Source: Desmodus rotundus (taxonomy: Eukaryota; Chordata; Mammalia; Chiroptera; Phyllostomidae). Taken from it: DNA of 64,000 bases. The stretch spans positions 24,381,427 to 24,445,426 of the forward strand of contig NC_071397.1 in the NCBI RefSeq assembly GCF_022682495.2, given 5' to 3'. Under the pieces are notes generated by a model. That model was not told where the DNA came from, did no database searches, and saw only the letters and a list, made by a program, of their open reading frames with translations. The number at the start of each line of letters is the position of its first letter. Within the stretch, counting starts at the first letter, position 1. Shown one piece after another: positions 9,392 through 21,895 of this stretch. A program made the position numbers and the translations under genes.

Positions 9392-11517
9392 GGCTTGAAC
9401 TGCATAGACCTAATCTGTTGTTGGGCTTAATTATTCGTCAAAAACTGAAGCGGCAACACAGTGCTAGTACCAGTGCCAGTCATACTGCTGAGACCTCTGA
9501 AAGTGTACCAGTAGCATTGCCACCTGATAAAAAAAGTAAAATAGAAGTTTCCACAGAGGAAGCCCCAGAGGAAGAAAATGACTTTTTTAATTCTTTTACA
9601 ACTGTACTACACAAGCAGAGAAATAAGCCTCAGCCAGCTCTGCAGGAAGACATTCCAACAGTAATGGAACCTTTAGTAGAAGTCACCAAGCAGGAACCAC
9701 CAAAACCTTTAAGATTTCTTCCTGGGGTACTGATTGGCTGGGAAAATCAGCCTTCCACTATGGAATTAGCAAATAAACCTCTTCCTGTGGACGATATACT
9801 TCAGAGCCTTTTGGGCACCACTGATCAAGTATACGAACAGGCTCAGTCAGTGCAAGAACAAAACACTCTTAAAGAAATTCCATTTATAAATGAGCAAGCC
9901 AACCCCAAAGCAGAGAAAATAGATAAAGTGGAAGCAACTGATGGTGAAGCTAAGGAGTCAAAGGTTAAAGGAGATAATACTGCAGAATCTACAGGTAATT
10001 CAGGACTAGTAGGAGAAGAAACCTCAGTAATGGGGCCCTCCTCCATTTCTCCTGGACCTTTGACCAGTCTTAGTCTCAGAGGTAAACCGCCAGATGTTTC
10101 CACAGAAGCATTCCTAACAAATTTATCAATTCAGTCAAAACAAGAGGAAACTGTGGAGAGTAAAGAGAGAACATTAAAAAGACAGCTGCTGCAAGATCAA
10201 GAGAATAATTTGGAAGATAATCAGACTTCAAGTACTAGTTCTCCATGCAGGTCGAATGTAGGAAAAGGAAACACAGATGGTAATGTGAGTTGCAGTGAAA
10301 ACCTTGTTGCTAGTACGGCAAGGTCCCCACAGTTTATCAATCTGAAAAGGGATCCTAGGCAAGCAGCAGGACGAAGTCAGCAGGTAACGGCTGCAGAAAG
10401 CAAAGATGGAGATAGTTGCGGAAATGGAGAAAAGCACACCTTGCCTGGTCTGTCACAAAAGGAGCACTTGACAGAACAAACCAATACAGAGGAAAAGTTG
10501 TCTCCTGCAGAGAAAAACTCAAGTGTTCAGCAGAGTGATAGTTCAGGGGTTGCACAAAACTCAGCATCAGTAGAAGACGTACACACTTCTCAAACAGAAC
10601 AAGAAAAACCCTTAGAGGACAATATTTTGATGCAAAATATCGAAACTGTGCACCCATTTCGAAGAGGATCAGCAGCAACATCTCATTTTGAAGTGGGAAA
10701 CACAAGTCAGTCGGAATTTCCTTCTAATAAAAGCGTCAACTTTACTTCTAGAAGCACCAGTCCCAGAACAAGTGCAAACTTTCCACCCATGAGGCCGCAG
10801 CAACCCAACCTTCAGCATCTCAAGTCTAACCCCCCTGGATTTCCATTTCCAGGGCCTCCTAATTTCCCCCCACAAAGCATGTTCGGATTTCCACCACATT
10901 TGCCTCCCCCACTACTTCCCCCTCCAGGTTTTGGCTTTGCTCAAAATCCCATGGTTCCCTGGCCCCCTGTTGTTCATCTGACAGGCCAGCCTCAACGTAT
11001 GATGGGTCCCCTTTCACAAACATCAAGGTATATAGGCCCACAAAATTTTTACCAGGTTAAAGACATTCGAAGGCCAGAAAGGCGCCATAGTGACCCTTGG
11101 GGTAGACAAGACCAACAGCAACTGGATAGGCCATTTAACAGGGGCAAAGGGGATCGCCAGAGATTTTATAGTGATTCACACCACTTGAAAAGAGACCGAC
11201 ATGAAAAGGAATGGGAGCAAGAATCTGAAAGGCATAGACGCAGAGACAGAACCCAGGACAAGGACAGAGACAGAAAAAACAGGGAGGAAGGGCACAAAGA
11301 TAAAGAGAGGGCACGGTTATCACATGGTGATCGAGGATCAGATGGAAAAGCAAGCAGAGATAGTAGGAATGTAGACAAAAAACCCGATAAACCTAAAAAT
11401 GAAGACCATGAAAAGGACAAAGACCGAGAGAAGGGTAAACATAGAGAAGGAGAAAAGGACAGAGATAGGTACCACAAAGATAGGGACCACACTGACAGAG
11501 CTAAAAGCAAAAGGTAA
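9392..11517 (+). CDS. PHF3: PHF3 last coding exon: SPOC tail plus disordered Pro-rich and charged C-terminus
   Basis: Two bases finish the split Gly codon, then 708 codons run to TAA at 11515-11517. The exon begins LELHRPNLLLGLIIRQK, the end of SPOC. A long low-complexity region rich in Ser, Glu, Gln and Asn follows. Around 10780-11000 lies a proline/phenylalanine-rich stretch (repeated PP, GFPF and FPP motifs). From about 11060 to the stop, an Arg/Asp/Lys/Glu-rich tail resembles the RD/RE tails of RNA-processing factors. The ATG at 10663 and others inside are internal: the true protein start is far upstream. The acceptor is 'ttatacag' ending at 9391. Two SINEs and a HAL1 fragment fill the intron to within 66 bp of this exon. 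Whole-frame integrity over 2.1 kb shows a working gene. Confidence 0.97.
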
Positions 11518-11784
11518 AATTTGCGGGCTGCTTCAAGATTACATTTAAATAAATGTTAAATGTTGTATCGTTAGAACTTTATGATTGCCTGCTAGGATTG
11601 TGCCACCTTTCAGATTTTTAATGGTGGTGGTTTGCAGAACCATAAACTCCGTGTGTTGGTGCAGAGTGCTCTGTACCAGTGCGAATCATCCCTCCTTCGT
11701 ACCAACTGTCTCTAGTAATAGGAATTTAATATTTTTAAAAGTTTTACATTGCTGTATATTCAAAGATTTGTTTTATTAATATAC

Positions 11785-11790
11785 AATAAA
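11785..11790 (+). promoter_or_regulatory. Candidate PHF3 polyadenylation signal
   Basis: Canonical AATAAA 268 bases after the PHF3 stop, followed by a T-rich stretch that could act as the downstream element. Alternatives are at 11548 and 12846. Confidence 0.5.
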
Positions 11791-13459
11791 GGCTTAGAAA
11801 TTTTAGTTTTATTCCTTAATTGGTAAATATGGTTAACTATGGAATATATTTACTGCCTCTAGTGAATGTTCTTTATATTACTAATTTGAGAGTAATGTGT
11901 GCTCTGTAAGTTTGTTTTAAATTGCACTGTTTTTAAAGAAACTGTAGGGAAGCAACAAAAAGGCAAGCGACTTCATAATCAGATTATATTAATCAGTTTC
12001 TTGAGCAGTTTTTGACCAAGAATCAGAATCCCAAGGAATACATTCACTGCTTTAATCTGCGCCCGTTGAAGGCATTTATTACCGTATATACTACAGCTTT
12101 GTGGTAGGCCATTATTTTCCTTTTCTTTTTGGGCTCTTCAGAAACTTGAATACTTAAGCTTGTACATGATCTTGTGTTTTGCTATCCTTTTTACTGTAAA
12201 ATGTAAATATTTTAAGGGATATTTTGATTCTAAATACGATAAAAGAATTTCTCACCTATTTTGTGTGTGTGACTTGAAATTCAGTAGTAAAAGAATTTCT
12301 TCTTTAAAGCTTTAATAACCTTCAGAAATTGTTTTTTTACTCAGCCAAGAACATACATAAGAGGCATAGCTATCTATGTGTCAGGCATTAGACGAGGGGA
12401 AAAGTGATTTCTTTGTGTTAAAGTATAGGCTGTTGATAAAAATCATTTAGTTCTGAAGAGGCTAGAACTTAGAACTACCAATGAAAAACTGCAGCTTCGC
12501 CCACTTTATAGATATATTTCTGAAGACTTGATACTCTCAAAATTTGGTACACTGACTGATCATTGTAAGACCGCAGAACTTGTATTTACAGGAAATGTGC
12601 TGTGAATCTGTTTGTAAGTGTGTAATTAACCCTAATTTGTTTGGGGGGTAACTGCAGTTTCATACGCTGGTTTTGCTTCAGATACAAAGCACATGGAGTC
12701 TATTGTTAATACAAATCTAAATTTATTTCCAACCTAAACTACATATTGTATGGATATAATTTAAGGCAGTGACAACTAAATGATACTAACACTGGAGGCC
12801 AAAAGGAGAGAGAGAGAGAAGCCGGTAATTTCCCTTATCTATATTAATAAAGCAAAATGAAAAATGGCTTCACACAATTTTAAGAGGTAATAATGTTTGA
12901 TTTCCTCAAAAGTCTAAGGAGTAGAGTTTAAAATACGTTTTGAAATGGAATCAACTTTGTTACTCTCACTGGAGAGAGAAGGAATGGAAATCTAAAACCA
13001 TACATTTTGTCTAATTTTAACAAATTGCATCTTTTTTGTCATCCTTATCCTCTGATGTTTTTTATCATAAAAGTTCTGAAACAGAGGACTTGTATTTAAA
13101 TAAAATTTGTTTAATTTTGGTCTACTTTTTTGTTTGGGAATGACCTTGTTAGAAAACAGTCTGCAGGCAGACAAACCTACCGTCAGTGCGTCATCTTTTA
13201 CACCGTTATAAAGAAGTTGTTACCAGGATTCCCTCCCCCTCCCCCACACCCTCCAGAATGAGCTTTTGGATTTCAAATACGCACGTTGTCAGCAAATCTG
13301 ATGTATCTGGTTGGGAGGGCTGATCAGACACCAGATTTCTTTTGCAAAATTCAAGTAAAGAATGAGTTAACCAGTGGAAGAAAACCCTAAAGTTAGTTTT
13401 TGATTGCCTCTTAGCCAGTAGTTTCCTATACATATTGTTTGATGCCTACTTTAAAATTA

Positions 13460-13575
13460 TTTATTCATATCTCATTGGATCTTGACACATCCTACATAGG
13501 CCCCTATTAGTGATGACCGTCTCCTAGGATTTTAGGGCTACTAAGTATTAGAACCAGGTCTCAATCCCTGGTTGA
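13460..13575 (-). repeat. MIR fragment
   Basis: 'tctcattggatc', 'ataggcccctatta' and 'aaccaggtctcaatccctgg' fit a minus-strand MIR in order. Strongly diverged. Confidence 0.45.
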
Positions 13576-13974
13576 CTGAAACTGGCAAGTAGGGAGAGTA
13601 TGGGCCTGTCGACAGAGGTTTTGACGTCTGAGAAGTGTAAGGGAAAAGAGAAAAGTTTTCAATGAGTAGCAGATCCAAAGCCATTCTTGGTCCTGTGTCT
13701 CACCTACAGCCAGCTTTCTACACACTAGCAAGTTATATGAAGTTCAGGAAAACTTTCTCTTTAAAAAGTTTGATGCTTTTTAAAATTTAGAACCATCTCA
13801 AGACAGTTGTATACATACCTCTATTAAGTAAAACGTACTAGGGTGTTTTAATACCTATTAAGTCCACCCTTTGTAATCCTTGAGGCAACGAGAAAGCTTC
13901 CATGAGCCCTCTGTACTGCAAACATGAACACTTCCAACGATACAAGCCTTGGTCAGCCTGAAAGGTAAAAACTC

Positions 13975-14075
13975 AGAGCTGAGGGAACTGGTACTAAGGG
14001 AAAAAGTTGAAAAGCCTGACCCAGATTAGACTGCTATGATCAGAGCTGGGATTCTAGCTCAGTTCTGTTTTTCTC
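13975..14075 (-). repeat. Possible MIR fragment
   Basis: 'gctgagggaactggtact' followed by 'cagagctgggattctagctc' fits the minus-strand MIR order. Weak evidence. Confidence 0.35.
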
Positions 14076-14271
14076 GAAAGTACGTGTAGCTTTGAGAATT
14101 GGGAGCAGGAGAGAGGGACAAAAGCCTGATTATTCTATATACCTTTCACAGCCCTTTTCCTCCGCAACCAACTACTCCAAGTGAGCAGGCCGCTACAACC
14201 AAAGACCTGTGGGTTCTCATCCAGATTTGTAAAGGTCATGTTCATCTCAAATCCTAATTCTCCAGGCCTTG

Positions 14272-14762
14272 TCTTCTATTGCTGTTATGACATACTATTA
14301 AAAGTTTAGTGACTTAAAACCATACAGATTTATTATCTTAAAACTTCAGTAAATCAGAAGTCTGATGTGGATTCAGTGGATTGAGATCAAGACGTGTCAG
14401 GAGGGTGCATTTTCCGGAGGCTTTAGAGGAGAATCCATTTCCTGGCCTTTTCTAGCTTCTAGAGGCCACCCACCTTTGCATTATCATGGCCCCTTTTTCC
14501 ATCTTGAAAACCAACAACACAGGCCTGGGTCTCATGTTGCTGTCTCTGACTCTCCCTCGTGGGCTTCTCACCTACTTTTAAGAACCCTTGTGATTACTGG
14601 GGCCCACCCAGATAATCCAAGATACTTTCGCACTTTTCTAAGGTCCCCTGATTGGCACCTAAGTTTCACGTGTGACTTTAATTCCCCTTTGCTATGTAAC
14701 CTAACATCACAGGTTTCAGGTATTAGGATGTAGATAACGTGGCATTCTACTTACCGCAGCTC
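14272..14762 (-). mobile_element. MLT1 LTR (ERVL-MaLR), near full length
   Basis: On the minus strand it starts near 14762 with a decayed 'gcggtaagtagaatgccac'. It continues through 'cctgtgatgttaggttacat', 'gggtgggccccagtaatcac', 'aagatggaaaaaggggccat' and 'gcctctagaagctagaaaag', and ends in 'ttaagtcactaaac' near 14300. Order and spacing match an MLT1-class LTR of about 490 bp. The open frame that crosses it on the plus strand is not a gene. Confidence 0.8.
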
Positions 14763-17700
14763 TTGGTTCACTAAGTGTAGCTTAGTTGTGGCTGGACTAA
14801 TCTTAAAATCTTGGAGTTGTCAAACGCCTGAGGTCATAGTAAATATGTTTAAAAATTAAAAAATAATACCAACAACAGAAAAGAATGGAGTGGCAAGTTA
14901 AGCCACTTGGATATTAATGTGTTCATGTGTTAACATGTAAAACTTAACTGAATTTATACTCACCTGTTCTTTTTATTATAGTTGTGTTTTTAAAGAAGGC
15001 TACTAATCAAGCTTAAAAGCATTATAAGAGCTTCCTAATGAATCAGATACTGTTAAAGCAAATAGTTTACATAATTTTCACACTTGAATATACCAGTTAC
15101 ACTATTTCATTCTGAGATCCTTCTAAAACAATGCTCAGGTTACTACTACCTAGTGACTACAAAGGGCAATATGGGTATACAATCAACTCGACTTTTGTCC
15201 CCCAAAGCAAATCACAAAATTGGTTGCTGCTTTTAAAAAGGTGCCAAAGACCCTGATTCTTTGATTCCTGTTTCATAAAGAATTTCACTTGTTCATGTAG
15301 AGAGCAAGAGGGTACATGAATAGATGAGCTGAAAAACATTAGGCCAATAGCCAGACGTGTTTTGAAAGCATGAGCCCACTGTTCATTTATAGATGCAGAA
15401 CTAAGTCACTGGAGGAAACCCCAGGATATACACTTAAAAGGCAGTGAAGCCAATATAACTCCCAATATCCCCCAATACTTGTATGATTTTTTCCCCCAGG
15501 AACTTAATTTTTAAAAGGTAAATATTGCCACCCACTGGCTTAGGTACTTCAACTCAATTGAAAGTGAAGTGTGCTTGTGTACATATTTAACACTTTCAGA
15601 AGCATCAAAACATTTATAGTAATATTATCTTACAGGTCTTTATTGTTATTTAGTGCTGGAAAAGCATCTCACATAAGTCTTCAACACCATTGCTAGGGTA
15701 GCAAAAACAAACACTGATAAATTACCACGGGGAATTCGGGATTTTAGGGTGGAAAATGATTCAAGTTATTTTGACTTACAGGAGAATTTCAAGGTGGCAG
15801 TTTTCAGTTACTTTATTTGGGGCCTATTTGGCAGGCATTTGCTAGGTTCTTGGAATTCAGTGGTGAGCAATACCATTAGCCTCCAACTTTTGGGGCTTGC
15901 AGTGTGGTGTAGAAGACAAACGGTAACATCTCAGTGTAAATGTGCAGCTGCAAGAAGCAGCTTTTAAGCAACAATTCTCAAAACTGGTTTCAGTACTACT
16001 TTATACTCTTAAAAATAATAGAGAAAAGAGCTTTTGTTTTTATGGATTATATCATTTAGAATATTAGAAATGCTACAGATTTAAAAAAATACTTGTTAAT
16101 TTATTTAAAGATAATCCTATTATGTTAATAGAACTTTTTTTAATGGAAAACTTACAACTAAATTGGTTTGGTAAGAGGAGGTGGTTATTTTTGCACATCC
16201 AAGTGTCTGAATTAAGATAGCTGGGTTCTCTTATTTGCTTCTACATTCAGTGTTTTGCATATGCCGTGTTGTTAGAAGTATAGGAAGAAAATCTGGCTTT
16301 GCACGGGTTTGTTGGGAAAAGAAGTGCTCTACATCCCTTCTGAAGGTCCTTGGAGTACACTTTGGGAAGCCTTGCTCTAAAGAAAGGCCAAACGCACACT
16401 ATTGTGAGAGAACATGTGGCCTAACATGATAGGGGTGCAATTTAGGCAAAGTTTCCTTGAAGGTTTTGTAACCTTCCATAGAACAACTTTCTTGCCTTTG
16501 TACATAAAATATATCTTTAAAAGTTATATTCGACTATCAAGGAATTTTTTTAGAGCAGTTATCCTTATGATCTCAATATCTCCAAAATTAAAGGAAGTGG
16601 TATGGACCAAAACAAATTTAGGTCAAACCTTTTCAGGAAATACTGGACGGAGCTGTGTGGAATTGTGATTTCTGTTAAAACACCCTTTTGATCAATGTAT
16701 AGCTATTCTGGAATTCCACCTTATATTTTGTTCACACACTTTCAGCGCTGATAGGAATAGTATGTCTGGTGGCAGTGGTGCCAAAATTCTCAGCTTCGGT
16801 TCTAGGGCCTTCCAAGAATGTCTTACCGCTTTCTGACTGCAATTGAGTGGCAAAAATAAGGCTGATTTTTTGGTAAAGTTCTTCAAATGACAGATTGCTT
16901 ACCTAGTTTCTTTGTATAGACTAGCACCTGCACAGGCAGAGTTTGCAGTAAGAACTTCACTGCTCACCAGCCCTCTTTGAAGTCTTCGTGTAATAGATGA
17001 TTATGTATTTTTCCTTTTAAACTTTACATGCTGCTTATTACCAAGTTTTGTTTTCCCTCCATAGTCTGGTCAGTGCTTTGTACCAGTCATGTGTTGTCAG
17101 TTGCTTTCTTGATGGCAAAATCATTAGAAATACCAAAATGAAAATGCTAAGTAACAACTACCTCCCAATTTGCAATGGTGGAGTGGGGGTGAGGGGTGAA
17201 AATGCTATTCAATGTTGTATCAGTCACTGGTTTTGGGTAAAATGGATTTTCTCAAGTTACGCTTTTAACAGTACAAATGATCAGGAAAATAATTTACCAT
17301 GGCATTATTTAGAACCTGTTTGCTGCCCAATTTTGAGACCTGTAGACTTTAAAAGTTAAACATAAATGAAGTTTAAAAAATGAAACAATTTTAAAATTGT
17401 ATCAGTTTTATATATTAAGTATATGGTTTGAAAAGTAATTCTATATGGTTTAATAAAAACCAACAGTATCTTCACTGTTCTCTCTAGAGGTAAATAATTC
17501 TTTTATACATTTATTAAGATATCTGCCTTCATATTTGTAAGTCACATGTATATGCTATTTAAAAAATAGTTACAAAAACTAATATTTATTGATAACTGGA
17601 AGACAAGGATTTAACTCTCATCAGGTAACTCGTTTCCCCCACCTTCCATCTTCCCACAAATTTTGGGTTAAGTCAGCATTCAAATTTTACAGTGCCAATC

Positions 17701-18073
17701 GTGAATATTCATAGCTGAGCCATGTATAGAATATTTCCTTATGTAATTTTTATTTTCCTTGTAATAACTTTAGCTTTTTCCTTGTGTGTATCATTAGTTC
17801 ATTTCCACTTACATTTCAAAACAGTGCACAGATGAAGAAACACTAAATAAACTAATGGAGTGAAAACTTAGTAACCAACATACAGATAAATGTTATGTAG
17901 GAAAACAACTAGACTCTAGCTATATTTATAAGCTTATAAAAAAGTGTGCTCGTATTTAGACTGTTTCAGGTAATAGTGAAGAGTTGATTTTCAGTAAACA
18001 ATTGAAATAACTACCAAAAGAACTACATCTTCATATATATTTTGTATAGTATAATAACCACTATTTGCGTAAC
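14763..18073. other. PHF3-EYS intergenic or 3'UTR sequence
   Basis: AT-rich sequence between the two convergent genes. I see no young SINE, no exon and no RNA gene. Part may belong to long PHF3 or EYS 3'UTRs; a plus-strand AATAAA occurs near 17452. Confidence 0.5.
17510..17590 (-). promoter_or_regulatory. Candidate EYS polyadenylation hexamers
   Basis: TTTATT on the plus strand (AATAAA on the minus strand) occurs at 17510-17515 and 17585-17590, about 490-570 bases beyond the EYS stop. Either could end the EYS transcript. AT-rich sequence makes chance hits likely. Confidence 0.3.
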
Positions 18074-19263
18074 CTAATTTTCTGCATCTCCAGTATAAAC
18101 ATTGTACCCTTCTGATTCAATTAACTCAATTTTGTTTGAATCCTGAAAAAACACATCTTTAATTTTACCCACAAAATTTCTTTTAAAAATCTCTTGAGTA
18201 ACAATGTTTACCTTACGACCATATTCAAAGCCCCCTAGGTAAGTAATACCATCATAGTTGAGAGAAACGAATTTCTTTCGTGGATCAATATCCTCAGAGA
18301 GGATTAGCTTGCCATCTAGGTAGGCCTTAATAAGAGTCTGATTCTGAATTACACTGATACGGTGCCATGAATTACAACAGAATGTACCGTGGCTGTAAAT
18401 CATAGGTACAGAAATACTTCCTCCTAAGTTAACTGCTATTTTCAAGGTCTGATTGTGGAGACCAATTGCAAGAAAATCATTTTCTTCATTTTGAGCCTTT
18501 CCTATCCATACAATTAAGCCTTCTCTTTCAGTCGTACTGAAATTTAAGGATACAGTAGTGAGCTGAAGGTTTCTTATTCTATAGTGTGGATCAATGTATT
18601 TAATGTAAGAATTACCCATGAATTTTGCAGTTGAAAATGAAGTTTTGTTCTCACAATACCTTCCCACCCAACCCAAAGCACACAGACAACTGTAAGAGAA
18701 TGACTGGTCGGGTATGCAAAGAGATTGGTGGAGACAAAGGTTATTCAAACAATACACAGACTCGTCACATGTATTTCCAGTCCAATGTGGCAAACATCGG
18801 CAAAAAAAAGTGGTGCCATTTACTACACATTCACCCCTATTTCTGCACACGTTGTACCCACAGGCTGTCCCATCACAATCACCTACATTTGAGCCACCTT
18901 TCGCTCCTAATTCAGTTAATTGTAATTCTTGGTTATTTATAATAACTTCTCGGACACAACCTTGAAAACTTACAGCTTCGCTTGCTGTTGCCATGGGATT
19001 TACAAGACTCAAAGATGACACGCCTCCAATATAGAAGTCAGTGTGTGTGTCCAGGTAGCTCATTTTAATGTTGGCTTTTTCTGTTACATTTATCCCATCC
19101 AGATCCAGGTAGCTTTCTGCACCAACTCTTCCTGCTTTAATCACGTGCCAAGTGCTTCCATTAATATTTACTTTGTGGAGAGTTTCTAGAATGATAGTTC
19201 TGTCTCCAAGGTTGTAGCGAAGTTGAACAGAGCCATTTACTAAAGAGATACATAAAAAATCAC
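18074..19263 (-). CDS. EYS: EYS last coding exon: laminin-G, EGF-like and C-terminal laminin-G modules
   Basis: Read on the minus strand, the exon starts after 'ctttctcaacag' (acceptor AG at 19264-19265). Two bases (GT) finish a split Gly codon, then 395 codons run to TAG at 18074-18076. The first ~115 residues complete a laminin-G domain (DFLCISLVNGSVQLRYNL onward, with a YIGG core and a F-Q-G-C turn). Two EGF-like modules follow, with regular cysteines (C-N-V-C-R-N-R-G-E-C and C-L-N-N-L-C-L-H-Q-S-L-C). A last laminin-G domain ends GYNVYTGDAEN. EYS is secreted around photoreceptor axonemes and is a retinitis pigmentosa gene in humans. The first 39 codons lie upstream of an in-frame GTG at 19144 that could be mistaken for a start; they are real exon. 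No break is visible. Confidence 0.96.
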
Positions 19264-20179
19264 CTGTTGAGAAAGAAAACCAATTTAGTAACAGTGAAAT
19301 GTGAGTCCATTATAAACTCTTGCTTTTCTGGCCACTTGAGTAAGTTTTCGTTATGGAAAAAAAGGTAATGGTCATAATTAGGGTGGAGAATCTTTCCATT
19401 TACAGATCGAAGTGTGTGTGTATACATTCACTCACACATTCTGTATTATTTTGCTGTGGAATTGGCCACATAAGTTTCCCCTAGTTGTAAATATTTCCCA
19501 CTGCGTGAATGTATTGTACTAAGTTAAAGTGAGGTTTTCCTTTAAAAATTTCAGTTAAGGGTGAATGTGTAAAAAGTAACATTTACCCCAAGCCACTGTT
19601 TTGACAGATCGGGGAGGTAGGTAAAAGAAAGAAGCAACTGATAGTGGTGCCGGGAAAACCTTTTGTTACACTGTGTGTGTCTCAGCCGTGCCCTTGGCAT
19701 CAAGTTCTGTCTACAAGTACACGGACCCTTCGTTGAGTGCTCAGCTTGGGTGTTTTAAAGGTGCCTCAAACTGCAAAGTTCACATCTCAGTTTGTGAACT
19801 TCCTCTCATACACCTATCCTCTTCCAGTCTTCCCAAACTCAGTGCTTCCGTCCCTCCGTCCAGTTCTTCAAACCCAAAATTTAAGTGTGGTCCTTGGATA
19901 TATATTCTTTCTTTGATCCACACATAACTTGTCAAACATAGTCTCTAATCAAACAGATTTATTAGCATTTGGGTTCGTTGTAAACATTTTGATTCTGTCC
20001 ACTTCTCTCCTGTCACTTTAAATTTACTATCATCTCTTAGTATATGATCTATCACCCTTCTTTCAAATTGATTTTTTGGTTTGCATTGAAGCTAAAGTAA
20101 TCACATCAAAAAAAAAATTCTCATTATACTGCCCTAATGGCATTAATTGTTGTCGGGCTAGGAACTTATCTTTGACATA
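19264..20179 (-). other. EYS intron, unassigned
   Basis: Intron sequence upstream of the last EYS exon, with nothing recognised. Confidence 0.5.
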
Positions 20180-21125
20180 TCGACAAAGTCTCTGCGGCTT
20201 CCTGGCCCCTCTCTCCAGCTTCACCTGGAAGGCAGTCTCTCCCGGTTGCTGCACTCTGCTCCAGCAACGCTGACCTTGTTAGAACACTCCACCCCATTCC
20301 ACCTCATCTAGGTAACTCCTGCCCGTCTTTGAGGTCTCAGATCAAATGCCACTTCCTCAGAGAAGTCTTATTTGGTCAGTTTTTTTTCCCCTAATGTTTT
20401 AATAGCATGAGGTTTCTCTCACGATATTTATCTCATAATTATATAGTCATGTGTGAAAAAATCTGAACCAGTGATCCAGCATATACATGAAGTTGCAATG
20501 AGGCATTCAGAGGAAAAGTTAATGCAATTAATTCTACATGCCTGGAGAAAGAATGTATCCCTTCAGTGTAAGATTGTTTCAAGAGAGTAGCAAAGTGGTT
20601 TACATAACAAACCCTGAAGGAATCTTTCTCAAACAGCATTTTCCCATGCCCCTAACATTCCACAAACAATAAAAACTCCGTTCCTTTTCTATCAGGGAGA
20701 TTTCCTAGCACATGCTGCTATTCTTTCCTCTCCCCCCTTTCGAAGTGCCAGCCAGCCTCATCTCCCATCTGCAAATAATGCTCGTTCTTCTACACCCCCT
20801 CGTGGCCCGCACCAGACCACTCTAGGATGTTCGGGAGGCCTAGGGGCTGTAGGGTCAGACCTATCATTACCACCTGAGAAAAGTGTAAGACCATGCAACG
20901 TATGGTTCTCTTGCTTTAATTTTCTCATAATTTCTAGAGCATTTATATTTCTCATAAGTATAATCTACATCATTACATCTGTTACTTGATGAATAGCTCC
21001 TCCTTCACTACCTTGTGAGCTTCATGAGAACCGTGGCTGTATCTGATTTGGCCCACCAGTCCGTCCCTAGCACTAGCCCAGTGCCTGGCACATAATGAGT
21101 CACTCAATGAATAATCGTTGCATTA
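20180..21125 (+). repeat. L2 fragment, interrupted
   Basis: 'cactctgctccagcaacgct', 'ctttgaggtctcagatcaaa' and 'gccacttcctcagagaagtc' (20246-20370) match L2. The 3' end follows at about 20990-21125: 'tgtgagcttcatgagaacc', 'cagtgcctggcacataatga', 'cactcaatgaataa'. The stretch 20460-20930 between them is not L2 that I can recognise. Confidence 0.65.
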
Positions 21126-21694
21126 AGACATACTTTGTACAGTTGTGGGGTGAGGTTACTTGGTAGTTCTCAAATAATGTTTTACGGCATTAACCCTGTA
21201 ACAGGTAAATTGGTTTTTAAAAATTCCTCCAAAGAGGAAAAACTCGTTTATTCCATATTTTCTAACATGAACAACGTTTTAAGCTAAGGGAAGAGAAGAA
21301 GCATTACAAACAGCTTACATAAGAAAATATTAAATACAGATTTAATCATTAAAATTTTTTATACCATAAGAAACTAGAACAATGAAACATAATTGATACT
21401 AAGTTTTAAAAATTTATAGCATTCTGAATATGCTTTGTGGCTTGCAAGTGGACAAAAAAACAATTCTTTTTCAGGGCACGATGGAAGAACTTTCTTTTGT
21501 TACTTGTGGCCTATGGCAAACAATCTTACAGTGAAGTGCTACATTGGAATAAAAATTACCTAGCAAATGATTAGGAAAGCTGAGGCTGTAAATCCTTATC
21601 ACTGGTCAAATTGCCAACCAGCAGAAAGAGCAAGGAGAACTGCTTATTTTAACATGGCTTTGCTGGTACATTCTTCTCTTAAGAAGAATTGACA

Positions 21695-21895
21695 AGCTCT
21701 GACCTGTGTGGCTCAGTGGGTTGGGCATCCTCCCATGAAGCGAAAGGTCGCTGGATTCCTAGTCAGGGCACATGCCTAGGTTACAGGTTCAGTTCCGGTT
21801 GAGGCATGTGCAGGAGGCAACCAATCGATGTTTCTCTCCCTCTCCTCTCACCCTTTCCCTCTCTCTAAAAATAAATTAAAATCTTTTAAATTTTT
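21695..21895 (+). mobile_element. VES-type SINE (plus strand)
   Basis: Head 'ctctgacctgtgtggctcag', B-box area, 'ggaggcaaccaatcgatgtt', CT-rich tract and 'ctctctaaaaataaatt' tail. Confidence 0.9.

Larger units (their letters stand above)
11518..14271 (+). other. PHF3: PHF3 3'UTR and immediate downstream sequence
   Basis: AT-rich sequence directly after the PHF3 stop with no open frame worth calling. Candidate polyadenylation hexamers AATAAA occur at 11548-11553, 11785-11790 and 12846-12851. The 11785 site, in CAATAAAGG, looks strongest; the later ones could make longer tails. Apart from two weak MIR traces near 13460-13575 and 13975-14075 I see no repeat. The true 3'UTR end cannot be fixed from sequence alone. 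Confidence 0.6.

Noticed and set aside
11166..11510. Leu/Ser-rich open frame antisense to the PHF3 C-terminus
   Set aside because: Shadow of the Arg/Asp/Lys codon bias on the opposite strand.
9418..11517. A 699-codon open frame starting at an apparent start codon
   Set aside because: It is the interior of the last PHF3 exon; translation enters from the upstream exon and the start at 9418 is not used.
14365..14733. 122-codon plus-strand frame
   Set aside because: Lies wholly inside a reversed MLT1 LTR.
18625..18965. Plus-strand open frames over the EYS last exon
   Set aside because: Antisense shadows of real EYS coding sequence.
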